NCBI RefSeq assembly: GCF_028618555.1
Contig: NZ_JAQITD010000007.1
Span: 33,750 to 97,749, forward strand
Direction of reading: 5' to 3'
Source: Bartonella sp. CM31XJBT
GTDB lineage: Bacteria; Pseudomonadota; Alphaproteobacteria; Rhizobiales; Rhizobiaceae
DNA: 64,000 nucleotides
In this document: one piece after another, positions 1 to 9,115 of the stretch
How positions within the stretch are numbered: the first letter of the stretch is position 1
How the letters are laid out: every line of letters starts with the position of its first letter
Position numbers and translations under genes: made by a program
Notes under the pieces: generated by a model
Told to the model about the DNA's origin: nothing
Seen by the model: only the letters and a program-made list of their open reading frames with translations
Databases searched by the model: none

Positions 1-420
1 GAGTTTACCTCCGCCCCTATCGCGCAAATTGTCACGGGGGAAAAAACAAAATCCGCCACCACTCTTCCCCCCAGCAATCTTTCTGCCTCCATCCCGCTTT
101 GCACCAACAAAAAAACCACTTCCTCAGTTGCCAAAGGGCACCGTCTTCCTGAGCATTGGCAAGCAGACATCAAGGCGGCAGTTTCAGAAGGTTTGAGTGA
201 AAGCCAAGCCCATTGGCAAGAAAAGAAGTTTCGCGACTATTGGCAAGCCAAGAGCGGCAAAGAAGCTCTCAAAGTAGACTGGCAAGCCACATGGCGCAAC
301 TGGTTTCGCCGTGAGATCGAACGGCAAGAACAGCAAAAACAGGGAAGCTCCTCATCTTTCATCTCTGAGAACAACGACACCCTTTACCGCAGTTTGATCA
401 ACTATAATGACAATTTTTGA
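1..420 (+). CDS. DnaT/YdaU-like phage replication protein, C-terminal part (5' end outside window)
   Basis: The frame is open from the first base to the TGA at 418-420, giving 139 residues without an in-window start; the TTG at 193 is internal and has no need to be a start. The C-terminal part carries a tryptophan-rich pattern (HWQ...FRDYWQAKSGK...DWQATWRNWFRR), which resembles the C-terminal helper-loading domain of DnaT/YdaU-type (DUF1376-like) phage replication proteins. That assignment is by pattern memory only. The next gene downstream is a primase-helicase, the expected neighbour of such a protein, so the pair looks like a phage replication module. The end of this gene has been copied about 1 kb downstream. 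Confidence 0.6.
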   Translation, partial: EFTSAPIAQIVTGEKTKSATTLPPSNLSASIPLCTNKKTTSSVAKGHRLPEHWQADIKAAVSEGLSESQAHWQEKKFRDYWQAKSGKEALKVDWQATWRNWFRREIERQEQQKQGSSSSFISENNDTLYRSLINYNDNF

Positions 421-1391
421 CATCACAAAAACAACGTATTTTTCAAGCACGCGCGGGGATAAAAATGTTTCAAAACCACAACAGCATCGGACAAAATAAC
501 ACAGAACAAAACAAAGGGCGGCAAAACAACACTTGGATAGGCGATTCACACAGCAAAACGCGTCAACATCGACCATTTTGCTCTCATCACAAAAGCGTTT
601 TCCCCACACAAGGACATCCACAGGCACCCCAACACAAGGCACCCAACAGGACTCCAGCATGCACCACACCCTCACAGGCATCCGCCCCACCTTCTTGCAT
701 CCTTCCTCCTTTCCGCCTTCCTCCTTTTCTCAAGGCGCCACTTCCCATGCTCTTGGCAAACAAACACCAACAGAGCCATTTCAGAAAAACTCAATGAAAA
801 GCAAACTCTTTGGCAACACCCCCCCACACACAGGCACCCCAACAGGACACTCCAACACAAGGCACCCCAACAAGACTCCAGCATGCACCACACCCTCACA
901 GGCATCCGCCCCACCTTCTTGCATCCTTCCTTCTTTCACCCCCTTCCTCCTTTCCTCAAGGCACCACTTCCCATGCTCTTGGCAAACAAACTCTTTGGCA
1001 ACAAACCCACCCCCTCCACACAGGCACCCCAACAGACACCCCAACAGGACCCAAGCATGCACCACACCCTCAAAACAGGCATACCCACCCCGCCCTTCTT
1101 GCATCCTTCCTTCTTTCCCCTTCCTCCTTTTTCTCAAGGCACCACTTCCCATGCTCTTGGCAAGAAGACATCAACACAGCCATTTCAAAAAGGTTTGAGT
1201 GAGAGTCTAGCCCTTTGGCAAGCCAAGAGGTTTCGCGACTATTGGCAAGAAAAGAGCGGCAAAGAAGCTCTCAAAGTAAACTGGCAAGCCCCATAGCACC
1301 ACGGGACTTTACGATCAGATCGAATGGTGAGAACAGCAAAAACAGAATTCTCACCTCCCACATCTTGAGAAAAACGACAATAATATCACGA
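421..1391 (+). repeat. Degenerate tandem repeats between the DnaT-like gene and the primase
   Basis: This stretch is built from about three imperfect units of 180-230 bp. The clearest landmark is CCACTTCCCATGCTCTTGGC, at about 743, 965 and 1145; each copy is followed by text resembling the HWQADIKAAVSEGLSES part of the upstream gene. Between the landmarks lie C/A-rich tracts with the word ACAGGCACCCC, which also builds the linker repeat inside the primase. Several overlapping open frames here are proline/threonine/histidine-rich products of the base composition and are not called as genes. Confidence 0.75.
1145..1296 (+). pseudogene. Truncated second copy of the DnaT-like C-terminus
   Basis: Bases 1145-1296 repeat the coding text of about 155-290 with substitutions: the encoded string GLSESLALWQAKRFRDYWQEK corresponds to GLSESQAHWQEKKFRDYWQAK upstream. 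The copy ends at an in-frame TAG where the upstream gene continues with TWRNWFRR. Similarity to the upstream gene continues out of frame up to the primase start (CAATTTTTGA is present at both junctions). The duplicated block therefore covered the 3' end of one gene and the 5' end of the next. Confidence 0.7.
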
Positions 1392-1397
1392 ATGACC

Positions 1398-3689
1398 ATG
1401 AGCACAATTTTTGAAATCAAACAAAAACTTATCTCACAAGCCGATAAAATAGTAGAAATGCTTCTTCCCCAAGGGCACAAACGAGGCAACAATTGGATTG
1501 TAGGCAACACACGTGGTGAAGCTGGTCAAAGTTTATCGATTTGCTTAAGTGGTAGTAAAGCAGGACTTTGGTATGATTTTGCAGAAAGCACAGGAGGAGA
1601 TCTTTTAGACCTTTGGTGTGAAGTCAAAGGCATTAGCCTCTCTCAAGCCTTAGAAGAAGCACGCGCGACTCTCAATCTGACACGCCCCAAACCCTTTATG
1701 GCGCCTCATCGTTCCTATCGCCGTCCACCGGTTCCTACAGGGCAGAGCCCGCAGAATCTTGTAAAAACCTATCTCCATGAAGAACGCCGCATTCCTCTAG
1801 AGATTATAAAGCGTTACCGCATAGGAGAAAATGGCGAAAAAATCATTTTCCCCTTTTATAAACCCGACGGCACCCTTGCTTTAGTCAAAGAACGGCTTGC
1901 GCAAACGGGAGCAAAAACCAAACCAACAGCCTCCCAATGTGAACCGATTTTATTTGGTTGGCAAGCCCTTTACCCCACAAACCACGCCTCCACGCACACA
2001 TCCCAGCAGGCGACCCAGCACACACCTCAGCAAATATTCCAACACACACCTCAGCAGGTACCCTCAACTAACCCCGCCTCTACACAGGCGCCCCAAAACA
2101 CCGCCACAACCAACCACCCCTCCACACAGGCACCCCAAAACACCGCCTCAACCAACCACCCCTCCACACAGGCGCCCCAAAACACCGCCTCAACCAACCC
2201 CACCTCCACACAGGCACCCCAAAACACCGCCTCAACCAACCACCCCTCCACACAGGCGCCCCAAAACACCGCCTCAACCAACCACACCTCTACACAGGCG
2301 CCCCAAAACACCGCCTCAACCAACCACCCCTCCACACAGGCGCCCCAAAACACCGCCTCAACCAACCACGCCTCTACACAGGCGCCCCAAAACACCGCCT
2401 CAACCAACCACGCCTCCACGCACACACCCCAGCAGGCACCCACGCACGCGCCCCAACAGGCGCCATTCCCCAATTTTTCTTCAACAAACCGTACCATTGT
2501 TATCACTGAAGGAGAAATTGATGCGCTATCCTTAGCCGCCTATGGATATCCGGCGGTTTCTGTTCCCTTTGGAGGAGGCAGTGGAGGAAAACACAACTGG
2601 ATTGAAAATGAATTTGATCATTTAGAATCTTTTGAAACGATTTTTTTAGCCACCGATATGGATCCGCCCGGAGAAGAAGCAGCCCGTGAGATTGCCAGCA
2701 GGCTTGGACGCCACCGTTGCTACCGTGTCCGTTTACCCCTTAAAGATGCCAATGACTGTTTAACCGCAGGGATTGATAAAGCCACCATAAAAGCTGCCTT
2801 TTCCTCAGCACAAAGCTTTGCACCAGAAGGTTTACGGCGCGCCTCAGACTATAAAGATCAAGTGATTGGGCTTTTTTGGCCAGAGCCTGAAAAACATCTT
2901 GGTTATACGGTTCCCTATCCTAAACTGAAGGACAAATTGCATTTCCGCCCAGCAGAATTAACGCTCTGGAGTGGTGCGAGTGGTGCAGGTAAAAGCCAAT
3001 TATTATCAGACTGTATTCCCCATTGGATTGCACAAAAGAGTCGCCTTTGCTTAGCGTCTCTAGAAATGAAAGGAGAACAATCACTTCGCCGTTTAACCAA
3101 ACAAACGGGCGGCTTAGAACAGCCTACAAAAGAAACGATTGAACGGATTCTTCATTTTTTAGACGAAGGGCTTATTCTTTATGAGCATGTTGGCAAATCG
3201 AGCGTAGATACCTTGCTTGAAGTCTTTGACTATTGCCGTGCGCGCTATGGCTGCGATCAATTTATCATCGACAGTTTGATGCGGCTTGGCATTGCCTCTG
3301 ATGATTATGCAAGACAAGAACAAGCCGTTTATAAAATGGTTGATTGGGCTGTTTTAAACAATGTGCATATTCACCTTGTCGCCCATGCCCGCAAAGGCGG
3401 TCTGGATAAAGATATCCCCAGCACAGAAGACATTAAAGGCGCCTCAGAAATTGGTGCCAATGCCTTTAACATCATCACCATTTGGCGCAATCGGTCGTTG
3501 GAAGATAAAATCTTTGCCGCCTCTCTAGCACAAGAAAAAGCAGATTTAGCAAAACGCCCAGGCGTTATTATGAATATTGCCAAACAACGTTCTGGTGATT
3601 TTGAAGGCAAAATAGGGCTTTGGTTTGATCCCCAAACCTACCGCTATCGCTGTTCTTTTGAACAATCATTCCCTCGACGTTATCTGTAA
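1398..3689 (+). CDS. Phage-type primase-helicase (Toprim + DnaB-like RecA ATPase) with repeat linker
   Basis: A 763-residue protein if started at ATG 1398 (ATG 1392 is also possible; the frame is open further up only through the decayed repeat). It should prime and unwind DNA at a phage or plasmid replication fork. The N-terminal ~190 residues resemble a primase CHC2-like region without an obvious zinc cluster. The Toprim part has the catalytic glutamate in ITEGEIDAL (E371) and the DxD in ATDMDPPG (D420, D422). The helicase part has Walker A GASGAGKS (526-533), Walker B FIIDSL (D625) and a sensor histidine in HLVAHARKGG. About 165 residues of Thr/Gln/Pro-rich repeat are inserted between FGWQAL and RTIVITEGEID, which are normally close together in this family. 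Reading frame and motifs are intact, so it is probably translated; whether it works is unknown. Confidence 0.88.
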   Translation: MSTIFEIKQKLISQADKIVEMLLPQGHKRGNNWIVGNTRGEAGQSLSICLSGSKAGLWYDFAESTGGDLLDLWCEVKGISLSQALEEARATLNLTRPKPFMAPHRSYRRPPVPTGQSPQNLVKTYLHEERRIPLEIIKRYRIGENGEKIIFPFYKPDGTLALVKERLAQTGAKTKPTASQCEPILFGWQALYPTNHASTHTSQQATQHTPQQIFQHTPQQVPSTNPASTQAPQNTATTNHPSTQAPQNTASTNHPSTQAPQNTASTNPTSTQAPQNTASTNHPSTQAPQNTASTNHTSTQAPQNTASTNHPSTQAPQNTASTNHASTQAPQNTASTNHASTHTPQQAPTHAPQQAPFPNFSSTNRTIVITEGEIDALSLAAYGYPAVSVPFGGGSGGKHNWIENEFDHLESFETIFLATDMDPPGEEAAREIASRLGRHRCYRVRLPLKDANDCLTAGIDKATIKAAFSSAQSFAPEGLRRASDYKDQVIGLFWPEPEKHLGYTVPYPKLKDKLHFRPAELTLWSGASGAGKSQLLSDCIPHWIAQKSRLCLASLEMKGEQSLRRLTKQTGGLEQPTKETIERILHFLDEGLILYEHVGKSSVDTLLEVFDYCRARYGCDQFIIDSLMRLGIASDDYARQEQAVYKMVDWAVLNNVHIHLVAHARKGGLDKDIPSTEDIKGASEIGANAFNIITIWRNRSLEDKIFAASLAQEKADLAKRPGVIMNIAKQRSGDFEGKIGLWFDPQTYRYRCSFEQSFPRRYL
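2080..2415 (+). repeat. Eight 42-bp in-frame tandem repeats inside the primase-helicase gene
   Basis: Eight units spaced exactly 42 bp (marker CCCCAAAACACCGCC, first copy near 2091) encode the 14-residue unit STQAPQNTASTNHP with small changes at the last two positions. They are flanked by shorter relatives (HTPQQAPTHAPQQAP). The period is a multiple of three, so copy-number change keeps the frame. Units differ mostly by single synonymous or conservative changes, indicating recent expansion. Confidence 0.95.
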
Positions 3690-4267
3690 TACCCCATAAA
3701 CCCCACTCTCTTTAAAAACGCCTCCGCCTTCACACGCGCACGCCTTGCTCCCACAGAAACAACAGGAAGGATCAATCCACAAATGACGAAAAACACCCAA
3801 TCCTTCGCGAACCAAAGCCAGCTCAACCCTAGATTCTCTGCTCCCAAAGACAAACAAAAAAAGGTCGCTCCAGCAATGGCGCAAAACACCAACCCCTTCA
3901 ATAACCACAAACAACGCGTCACCACCCCATCTTGCCGCCCCCTTATATGCAAAATCAAGAACCACTCCAACACTACAGCAAACACGATCCCCATCAAGGA
4001 CAGGAGTCCCCACGGTATGTCCATACTCTCCATCCCCCAAAGAGCCAAAAAAAGGACGACTCCTAAAATGCAGTAAAACAGCACTTCCTTCAAAAAGAGG
4101 GAAATACCACAAATACAATAAAACGCCGCCCGCCACCTCGGAATATCGAAGCGCTTGGAAACTTTATAAGTACAAATAACGACAACAATAAAAAGGTAGG
4201 AAACCACCAACAACAGCAAAAAAACACCCCCTACTTTAAGAACCAAGCCCATAGAACACGCGCACAC
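3680..4267 (-). CDS. Polytopic membrane protein, GA-K/R unit family (member 1)
   Basis: A 195-residue, very hydrophobic protein with about five to six predicted membrane helices. It is unrecognised. Like its upstream neighbours it repeats a pattern of one hydrophobic helix followed by LGA-(K/E/R)-x-L and an aromatic/FLK stretch, for example LGAENLGLSWLWFAKDW. The proposed start is the GTG at 4265-4267, preceded by GGAGC; it overlaps the 3' end of the next family member upstream, so an internal ATG at 4252 is an alternative. It is the last gene of the minus-strand run ending at the primase. Confidence 0.5.
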   Translation of the reverse strand: MCACSMGLVLKVGGVFLLLLVVSYLFIVVVICTYKVSKRFDIPRWRAAFYCICGISLFLKEVLFYCILGVVLFLALWGMESMDIPWGLLSLMGIVFAVVLEWFLILHIRGRQDGVVTRCLWLLKGLVFCAIAGATFFCLSLGAENLGLSWLWFAKDWVFFVICGLILPVVSVGARRARVKAEAFLKRVGFMGYYR

Positions 4268-4914
4268 CTTGCTCCCTCACAAACAAAAGGAAGGGTAAAT
4301 CCAAAAATGAATAAAAACACCCAATCCTTCGAGAACCAAAGCCAGCTCAACCCTAGATTCTCTGCTCCCAGACGGGTAAAAAAAAGGAGAGTACCCAAAA
4401 TGCAGGAAAACAGCACAAAATTCAAAGCACGCAACAACCTCTGTAACACCGTATCACTTTGCTCGCGTATAAAGAACCCCAAGAGCACTTTCAACAATAC
4501 AGACAAGAGCAATCCCTTTAAGAATACCGCCCTTATGCTATCCATATCTCTGACGCCCACAGTGGCACACCACAGGATAAAGCCCATCATGCAACAAAAC
4601 ATAACCGCCTTTAAGAACACTTGCCAAGCAACAGGCATGCTCTTGACGCCCAGATGCACCAAACCAAGGACAGTTGCAAAAATGCAAGAAAACACCGCCC
4701 CCTTCAAGAGCAGCTCCCCGTCAACAGCGCGCCTGCCCACGCCCACATAAACAAAACCAAGGTAGGTGGCAACAACGCCATAAAGCACCACCCATCTCCA
4801 AAACACCCACTCTGTAACAGAGCGACGCTTTGCTCCCACATAAATAAAAATCAAGGCCAGAGAAAAAAAGCAGAAAACCCCCAACAACTGCCAAAACATC
4901 ACATCGTTCGACAT
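4231..4914 (-). CDS. Polytopic membrane protein, GA-K/R unit family (member 2, full length)
   Basis: A 227-residue integral membrane protein with about six to seven hydrophobic segments, each followed by a short basic loop of the type (L/V)G(A/V)(K/R) and a W/FLK motif (YVGAKRRS, HLGVKSMP, RLGAENLG). The repeated ~35-residue design suggests internal duplication of a single helix-loop unit. The start is ATG 4914 (MSNDVMFWQ), 11 bases after a GAGGGG Shine-Dalgarno; the TTG just before it is not needed. It is the only uninterrupted long member here and keeps tryptophan in WFSKDW, where the three upstream copies read TGA. No known family recognised. Confidence 0.6.
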   Translation of the reverse strand: MSNDVMFWQLLGVFCFFSLALIFIYVGAKRRSVTEWVFWRWVVLYGVVATYLGFVYVGVGRRAVDGELLLKGAVFSCIFATVLGLVHLGVKSMPVAWQVFLKAVMFCCMMGFILWCATVGVRDMDSIRAVFLKGLLLSVLLKVLLGFFIREQSDTVLQRLLRALNFVLFSCILGTLLFFTRLGAENLGLSWLWFSKDWVFLFIFGFTLPFVCEGARCARVLWAWFLK

Positions 4915-4978
4915 CAAATACCCCTCACAGAAAGAACATCAAAGACCACGCCCGTGGAAAAGAAAAATGCTCATTCTT

Positions 4979-5482
4979 TTTAAGCACCACCCCAACAGTA
5001 CACGCACACACCTTATACCTTCATAAGCAAAAAAAGGAACAAGTCCAACAACGCAGCAAAACACCAGAAACTTCAAAAACATGTCCCGCGCAACCACCAT
5101 ACGCCCCGCTCCTTTATTAAGTAAAAATCAGAGACCATGCCAAAAATGCAACAAAAGATCAATCCTTTGCAAAGAATGAAAGCCTAAAACCAAGACGCTT
5201 TGCCCCTAGACAAATAAGCCCAAGGATAAGACCAAAGACAACGCCAAAAAGAATGTGAAAGACCCACTTGTTTGAAAACCACACCTGAGTCAAACCAAAG
5301 TGCTCAGCTTGCCCATAAACAAACTTAGAGACAGCGATAATAATGAAGCTCAACGCCAAATTTTTTAAAAAAGCCTTCCTTGTAACCCCGAAAAACCTCA
5401 TTGCCGCATAAATAGAAACAAAGGCGAGAACCAAAGGACAGAAAAGCGCCAACCACTGCCAAAACATCAAATCGTTCGACAT
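4979..5482 (-). pseudogene. GA-K/R family membrane protein, interrupted copy a
   Basis: Starts like member 2 (MSNDLMFWQWLALFCP, ATG 5482, GAGGGG upstream) and reads 107 residues to a TGA at 5159-5161. The same frame then continues with family sequence (SFVAFLAWSLIFT) until a TAA caused by one extra T in a run near 5120. Further family-like text follows in another frame to about 4979. Compared with copy b about 300 bp of the middle is missing. The 107-residue N-terminal part could still be translated alone. Confidence 0.5.
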
Positions 5483-5538
5483 CAAATACCCCTCACAGAA
5501 AGAACATCAAAGACCACGCCCGTGGGGAAGAGAAATGC

Positions 5539-6327
5539 TCATTTTTTTAAGCACCACCCCAACAGTACACGCACACACCGTACCCCCTCCAGAGCAAAAA
5601 AAGGAACAAGTCCAATAGTGCCCACAAACACCCCATTGTTAGAGATCAAAAACCAGTGAACCCCCATATGCTTGGCTCCGTTATACGCCAACCCAACAAC
5701 AGCTCCAACAACGCCGCAAAACACCAGAAACCTCAAAAAAGACACCCCACGCGATATCCCCTTACCCCGCATCCTCATAAGCAAAACCAAGGACAGGTCC
5801 AGCAATGCAACAAACACCGCTCCTATCACTAAAAATTCCCACGATATATCAAAACGCTTCGCTCCCTTATAAGCAAAGCCAAGAACCACTACAGCAATGG
5901 CGCAAAACACCAGCCCCTTCAAAAACATGTCCCGCGCAACCACCATACGCCCCGCTCCTTTATAAGTAAAAATCAGAGACCATGCCAAAAATGCAGCAAA
6001 AGATCAATCCTTTTCAAAGAATGAAAGCCTAAACCCAAGACGCCTTGCCCCTAGACAAATAAACCCAAGGATAAGACCAAAGACAACGCCAAAAAGAATG
6101 TTAAAGACCCACTTTTTTGAAAACCACAACCAAGCCAAACCAAAGTGCTCAGCTTGCCCATAAACAAACTTAGAGGTCACGCCAACAAAGAATGCAAGCA
6201 CTCCACCCTTAAAAAAGTCCTTCCTTGTAAACCCGAAAAACCTTATTCCCGCATAAATAGAAACAAAGGCGAGAACCAAAGGACAGAAAAGCGCCAACCA
6301 CTGCCAAAACATCAAATCGTTCGACAT
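5539..6327 (-). pseudogene. GA-K/R family membrane protein, copy b with one in-frame TGA
   Basis: Two open stretches, 6327-6004 (107 codons) and 6003-5539 (about 154 codons), lie in the same frame and are separated only by one TGA. The text around it reads SFFEKD-stop-SFAAFLAWSLIF, and the intact relatives have FAKDW or FSKDW, so the stop sits where tryptophan (TGG) is expected. Downstream, helix units such as GFAYKGAKRFDIS and GLAYNGAKHMGVH repeat. The second part has no good Shine-Dalgarno of its own. Either a nonsense mutation or, less likely, readthrough. Confidence 0.55.
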
Positions 6328-6351
6328 CAAATACCCCTCACAGAAAGAACA

Positions 6352-6984
6352 TCAAAGACCACGCCCGTGGGGAAGAGAAATGCTCATTCTTTTTAAGCCC
6401 CCCAACAGTACACGCATACACCTTACCCCCTCCAGAGCAAAAAAAGGAACAAGTCCAACAGTGCCCACAAACACCCCATTGTTCGAGATCAAAAACCAGT
6501 GAACCCCCATATGCTTGGCTCCGTTATACGCCAACCCAACAACAGCTCCAACAACACAGCAAAACACCAGCCCCTTCAAAAACATGTCCCGCGCAACCAC
6601 CATACGCCCCGCTCCTTTATAAGCAAAAATCAGAGACCATGCCAAAAATGCAGCAAAAGATCAATCCTTTGCAAAGAATGAAAGCCTAAACCCAAGACGC
6701 TTTGCCCCTAGACAAATAAGCCCAAAGATAAGACCAAAGACAACGCCAAAAAGAATGTGAAAGACCTAACTGTTTGAAAACCACACCTGAGCCAAACCAA
6801 GATGCTCAGCTTGCGCATAAACAAACTTAGAGCTCACGCCAACAAAGAATGCAAGCACCCCACTCTTAAAAAAGCCCTTCCTTGTAAACCCGAAAAACCT
6901 TATTCCCGCATAAATAGAAACAAAGGCGAGAGCCAAAGGGCAGAAAAATACCAACCACGGCAGAAAAACCAAATCATGCGGCAT
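6352..6984 (-). pseudogene. GA-K/R family membrane protein, copy c with two in-frame stops
   Basis: Begins MPHDLVFLPWLVFFCPLA at ATG 6984 and matches copy b almost throughout. It is stopped by TAG at 6766-6768, where the relatives have TGG (FSNKWVFHI), and again by the shared TGA at the KD-stop-SFAAFLAW site. After that it is open in the same frame down to 6352. One block of copy b (the KRFDISWEF unit) is absent. This is the most decayed of the three tandem copies. Confidence 0.5.
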
Positions 6985-7286
6985 CAATATCCCCCACAGC
7001 AGTAAAATTAAAGGTAACGCCCATCATGCAAAAAAATGCCAATCCTTTCAAGAAGCAAATCCACGCGAGACAACACACTTTTCTCCCATACAGCCTCCCC
7101 TATAAACCCCTCTCTTATAAAACAATGACAACACCCACAGAAAGCGACCCCTCACCCTTTTTTTGAAACTTCCCCTCACGCAAAAAGCAGACATAAAAAC
7201 GTATCCCTCAACAAGCATACAACAGCACAATCCCGTTTCTTTGCATAAACATAAAGAAGCAAAATTAAAATTTTTAAGGAGATGCT

Positions 7287-7856
7287 ATGACCCATAAGCA
7301 GAAAAAAAATATGCAAACCTGCCCGCTTGATCATCAAAATCAAGAAAAGCACATTGGTCATTTAAAGACGCAAGAAATCCCTGTTGAAACGCGTAATCCT
7401 TATTTTAAACCCAATCATCGAGAAAGTTCCAGCAACCCGCGCACCATCAATGCCATTGCCAATGCACAAAGCCATCCCATTGCACTTTTATATGCGAAAG
7501 GACATCTCAGCAAAGCCCAATATAAAGCGGCAGAACGTTTTTATTTTTACTGGCGTCAAAGCCAAGCCGATCTCCACATGAGCCTTGACTACACCCGTGA
7601 AAAGGTTTCCTGTAGCCAAGGGTACATACACCCCATTGAACGTCAAATAGAAGCCTCCAATCATTTAAGAACAATCAAAGTTCAACTGGGTATTCTTGGC
7701 TATTCACTGCTTGAACGCGTTATCGGCCATGGACAAGCGATAAAAGAATTAAGTTCTTCAAAACGCAAACAAAACTCCCTTGCCGATCATTTACGAGATT
7801 GTTTAGACTTGCTCGCATTTCATTGGGGATATGCAAACCATAAACATTTTGAATAA
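7287..7856 (+). CDS. DUF6456-like phage/accessory protein
   Basis: 189 residues, start ATG 7287 behind AAGGAG at a seven-base spacing. After a polar N-terminus (1-45) comes NAQSHPIALLYAKGHLSKAQYKAAERFYFYW, then a region ending DCLDLLAFHWGYANH. This layout (a hydrophobic residue and LxxGxxSxxQYxAAERF, then a C-terminal LxxLAxHYG) is what I remember of DUF6456 proteins of alphaproteobacterial phages and chromosomes, a family of unknown or DNA-related function. It lies alone between the membrane-protein cluster and non-coding DNA. A similar gene layout (AxxYLxxR) is seen at 33.0 kb. Confidence 0.6.
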   Translation: MTHKQKKNMQTCPLDHQNQEKHIGHLKTQEIPVETRNPYFKPNHRESSSNPRTINAIANAQSHPIALLYAKGHLSKAQYKAAERFYFYWRQSQADLHMSLDYTREKVSCSQGYIHPIERQIEASNHLRTIKVQLGILGYSLLERVIGHGQAIKELSSSKRKQNSLADHLRDCLDLLAFHWGYANHKHFE

Positions 7857-8344
7857 TCCCCCTCCTCGCCATTTTAAGCGGCCTCCCATGTTGCCCCCGC
7901 CCCCTCTAAAGAAACCTCCCCCACACGGGCTCAAGCATCCAGCAGCTCTCGCCTCCATTTTCATTACCTTGCCCCCCACACCCAAAAGGACAATACTTCA
8001 CCCCCTACACATACTGAAGATACACCCCACACTCTTAAAAACAAAAAGCCTTCCCCCATATCAGTCCTATAATCATGAGGGGCTCTTAATTCGTTTTTGA
8101 TTGAAGAATATTATCAAGATGCTTGCATGCATCATAATATTTTTAAATATAGTTTAATTAATATCGAGTCTTAAAACAAATATTCAATTGAAAAAAGTAT
8201 TAAGTTTTAATGCAAAATGACAAAATTTTTTGTAAAAAGTATTTTTTATATTGCTATTTTTTCAATTCTCTGCTAATTATAATGTGGTAGGTTCTTTAAG
8301 TATGATTTTTTGTATTTAGTACGGCCTTTTGAATTTATTCTTTT
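7857..8344. other. No gene recognised; AT-rich spacer
   Basis: The first 200 bases are C-rich and the remainder very A+T-rich. I see no gene with a ribosome-binding site. Confidence 0.6.
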
Positions 8345-8419
8345 TTGACACGTCCTGCGAGTCAATGTTAAAATTCTCCTGCTCTTTGGTCCTCTAATTG
8401 CGACGGAGGACTTTTTTTT
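8345..8419 (+). promoter_or_regulatory. Compact promoter followed at once by an intrinsic terminator (possible short RNA)
   Basis: TTGACA at 8345-8350 is followed after 17 bases by TTAAAA (8368-8373), a good sigma-70 pair. Only about 10-15 bases after the predicted start lies a GTCCTC/GAGGAC hairpin with a T run. A transcript would be only ~40 nt, so this may be a very short RNA, an attenuator, or chance. Confidence 0.35.
8389..8419 (+). terminator. Intrinsic terminator
   Basis: GTCCTC (8389-8394) pairs with GAGGAC (8406-8411) and is followed by eight T. No protein gene ends shortly upstream. Confidence 0.65.
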
Positions 8420-8689
8420 ATAACTGTACTTTTTTATGACTGTATTGTCTTAAATCACTTCCTTATGAGCTTTGTTATATTCCTCCATAAGGTCTACCCG
8501 CAAAATAGATCATTCTTTTGTCAAATTGACTTGCGTTTCATTCTCAAAGAACAAAGATTCTTAACTCAATCTGATTTACAAACAGCTTGGATACACTTCT
8601 CTCTTGGCTTCCATTCACTCTTGGCTTCCATTCAGGGATTTTCAGCTAAACTCAAGGCGCAACAGAAGCTTGCTCTGTCTTAAAGATTC

Positions 8690-9115
8690 ACCACGCCCTT
8701 AAAAAAACACTTAAAACATATCCAAAGAAGCTTGCTTCATATCACCAAACTTCAAATGACAGTGTTTTACGACATAACAGAATGACTTAACTACTGGATA
8801 ACTTTCTTTATCGCATAGTCCACCAACAGGTTGATGTATCACGGTAATAATTTGATTTATAATAATAATTTCCAGTTATCCATATAAAATTTAAGAGACC
8901 CGGATATCATAGGGATTCTCTCATTTTAAATTTATTTCATGTTGCATCAATCAACACCTTGTCTTTTCCACATTACAAACATGAGAGACATATGAAATAA
9001 AACACTAGCAAGATAAAGAATCAAAATGCCTCTTATGAACACGCTCAAGAGCCAAAGGCTGTCATCACATGAGGCGCGAATAGTATGATAGTGCAGGCTT
9101 TCCCCTTATGAGATT
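8690..9115 (+). repeat. Dispersed repeat: decayed integrase N-terminus and its upstream flank (copy 1)
   Basis: The block contains, in order, ACTTCAAATGACAGTGTTTT, a stretch around AGAGACCCGGATATCATAGG, CATGTTGCATCAATCAA, and a decayed coding start (ATGCCTCTTATGAACACG...GCCAAAGGCTGTC...). The same order occurs near 31.5, 44.7, 53.4 and 56.8 kb. In the less decayed copies the coding part reads AK-CRGL...YDGAGLALYKRK...QWIYRYTIHGRRREMGLG in pieces, the arm-binding (DUF4102) domain of P4-type tyrosine integrases. Here only fragments remain. Confidence 0.5.

Noticed and set aside
533..1198. Long plus and minus open frames rich in Pro, Thr and His
   Set aside because: They run through degenerate tandem repeats in several frames at once, have no ribosome-binding sites and resemble no protein.
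1897..2535. Second-frame and antisense open frames over the primase linker
   Set aside because: They are shadows of the 42-bp in-frame repeat; the primase frame carries all conserved motifs.
3783..4983. Plus-strand open frames across the GA-K/R family genes
   Set aside because: Lysine/asparagine-rich shadows of membrane proteins read on the minus strand; no ribosome-binding sites.
8465..8683. 72-codon open frame after the 8.4-kb terminator
   Set aside because: No Shine-Dalgarno and no recognisable feature; overlaps the start of dispersed repeat text.
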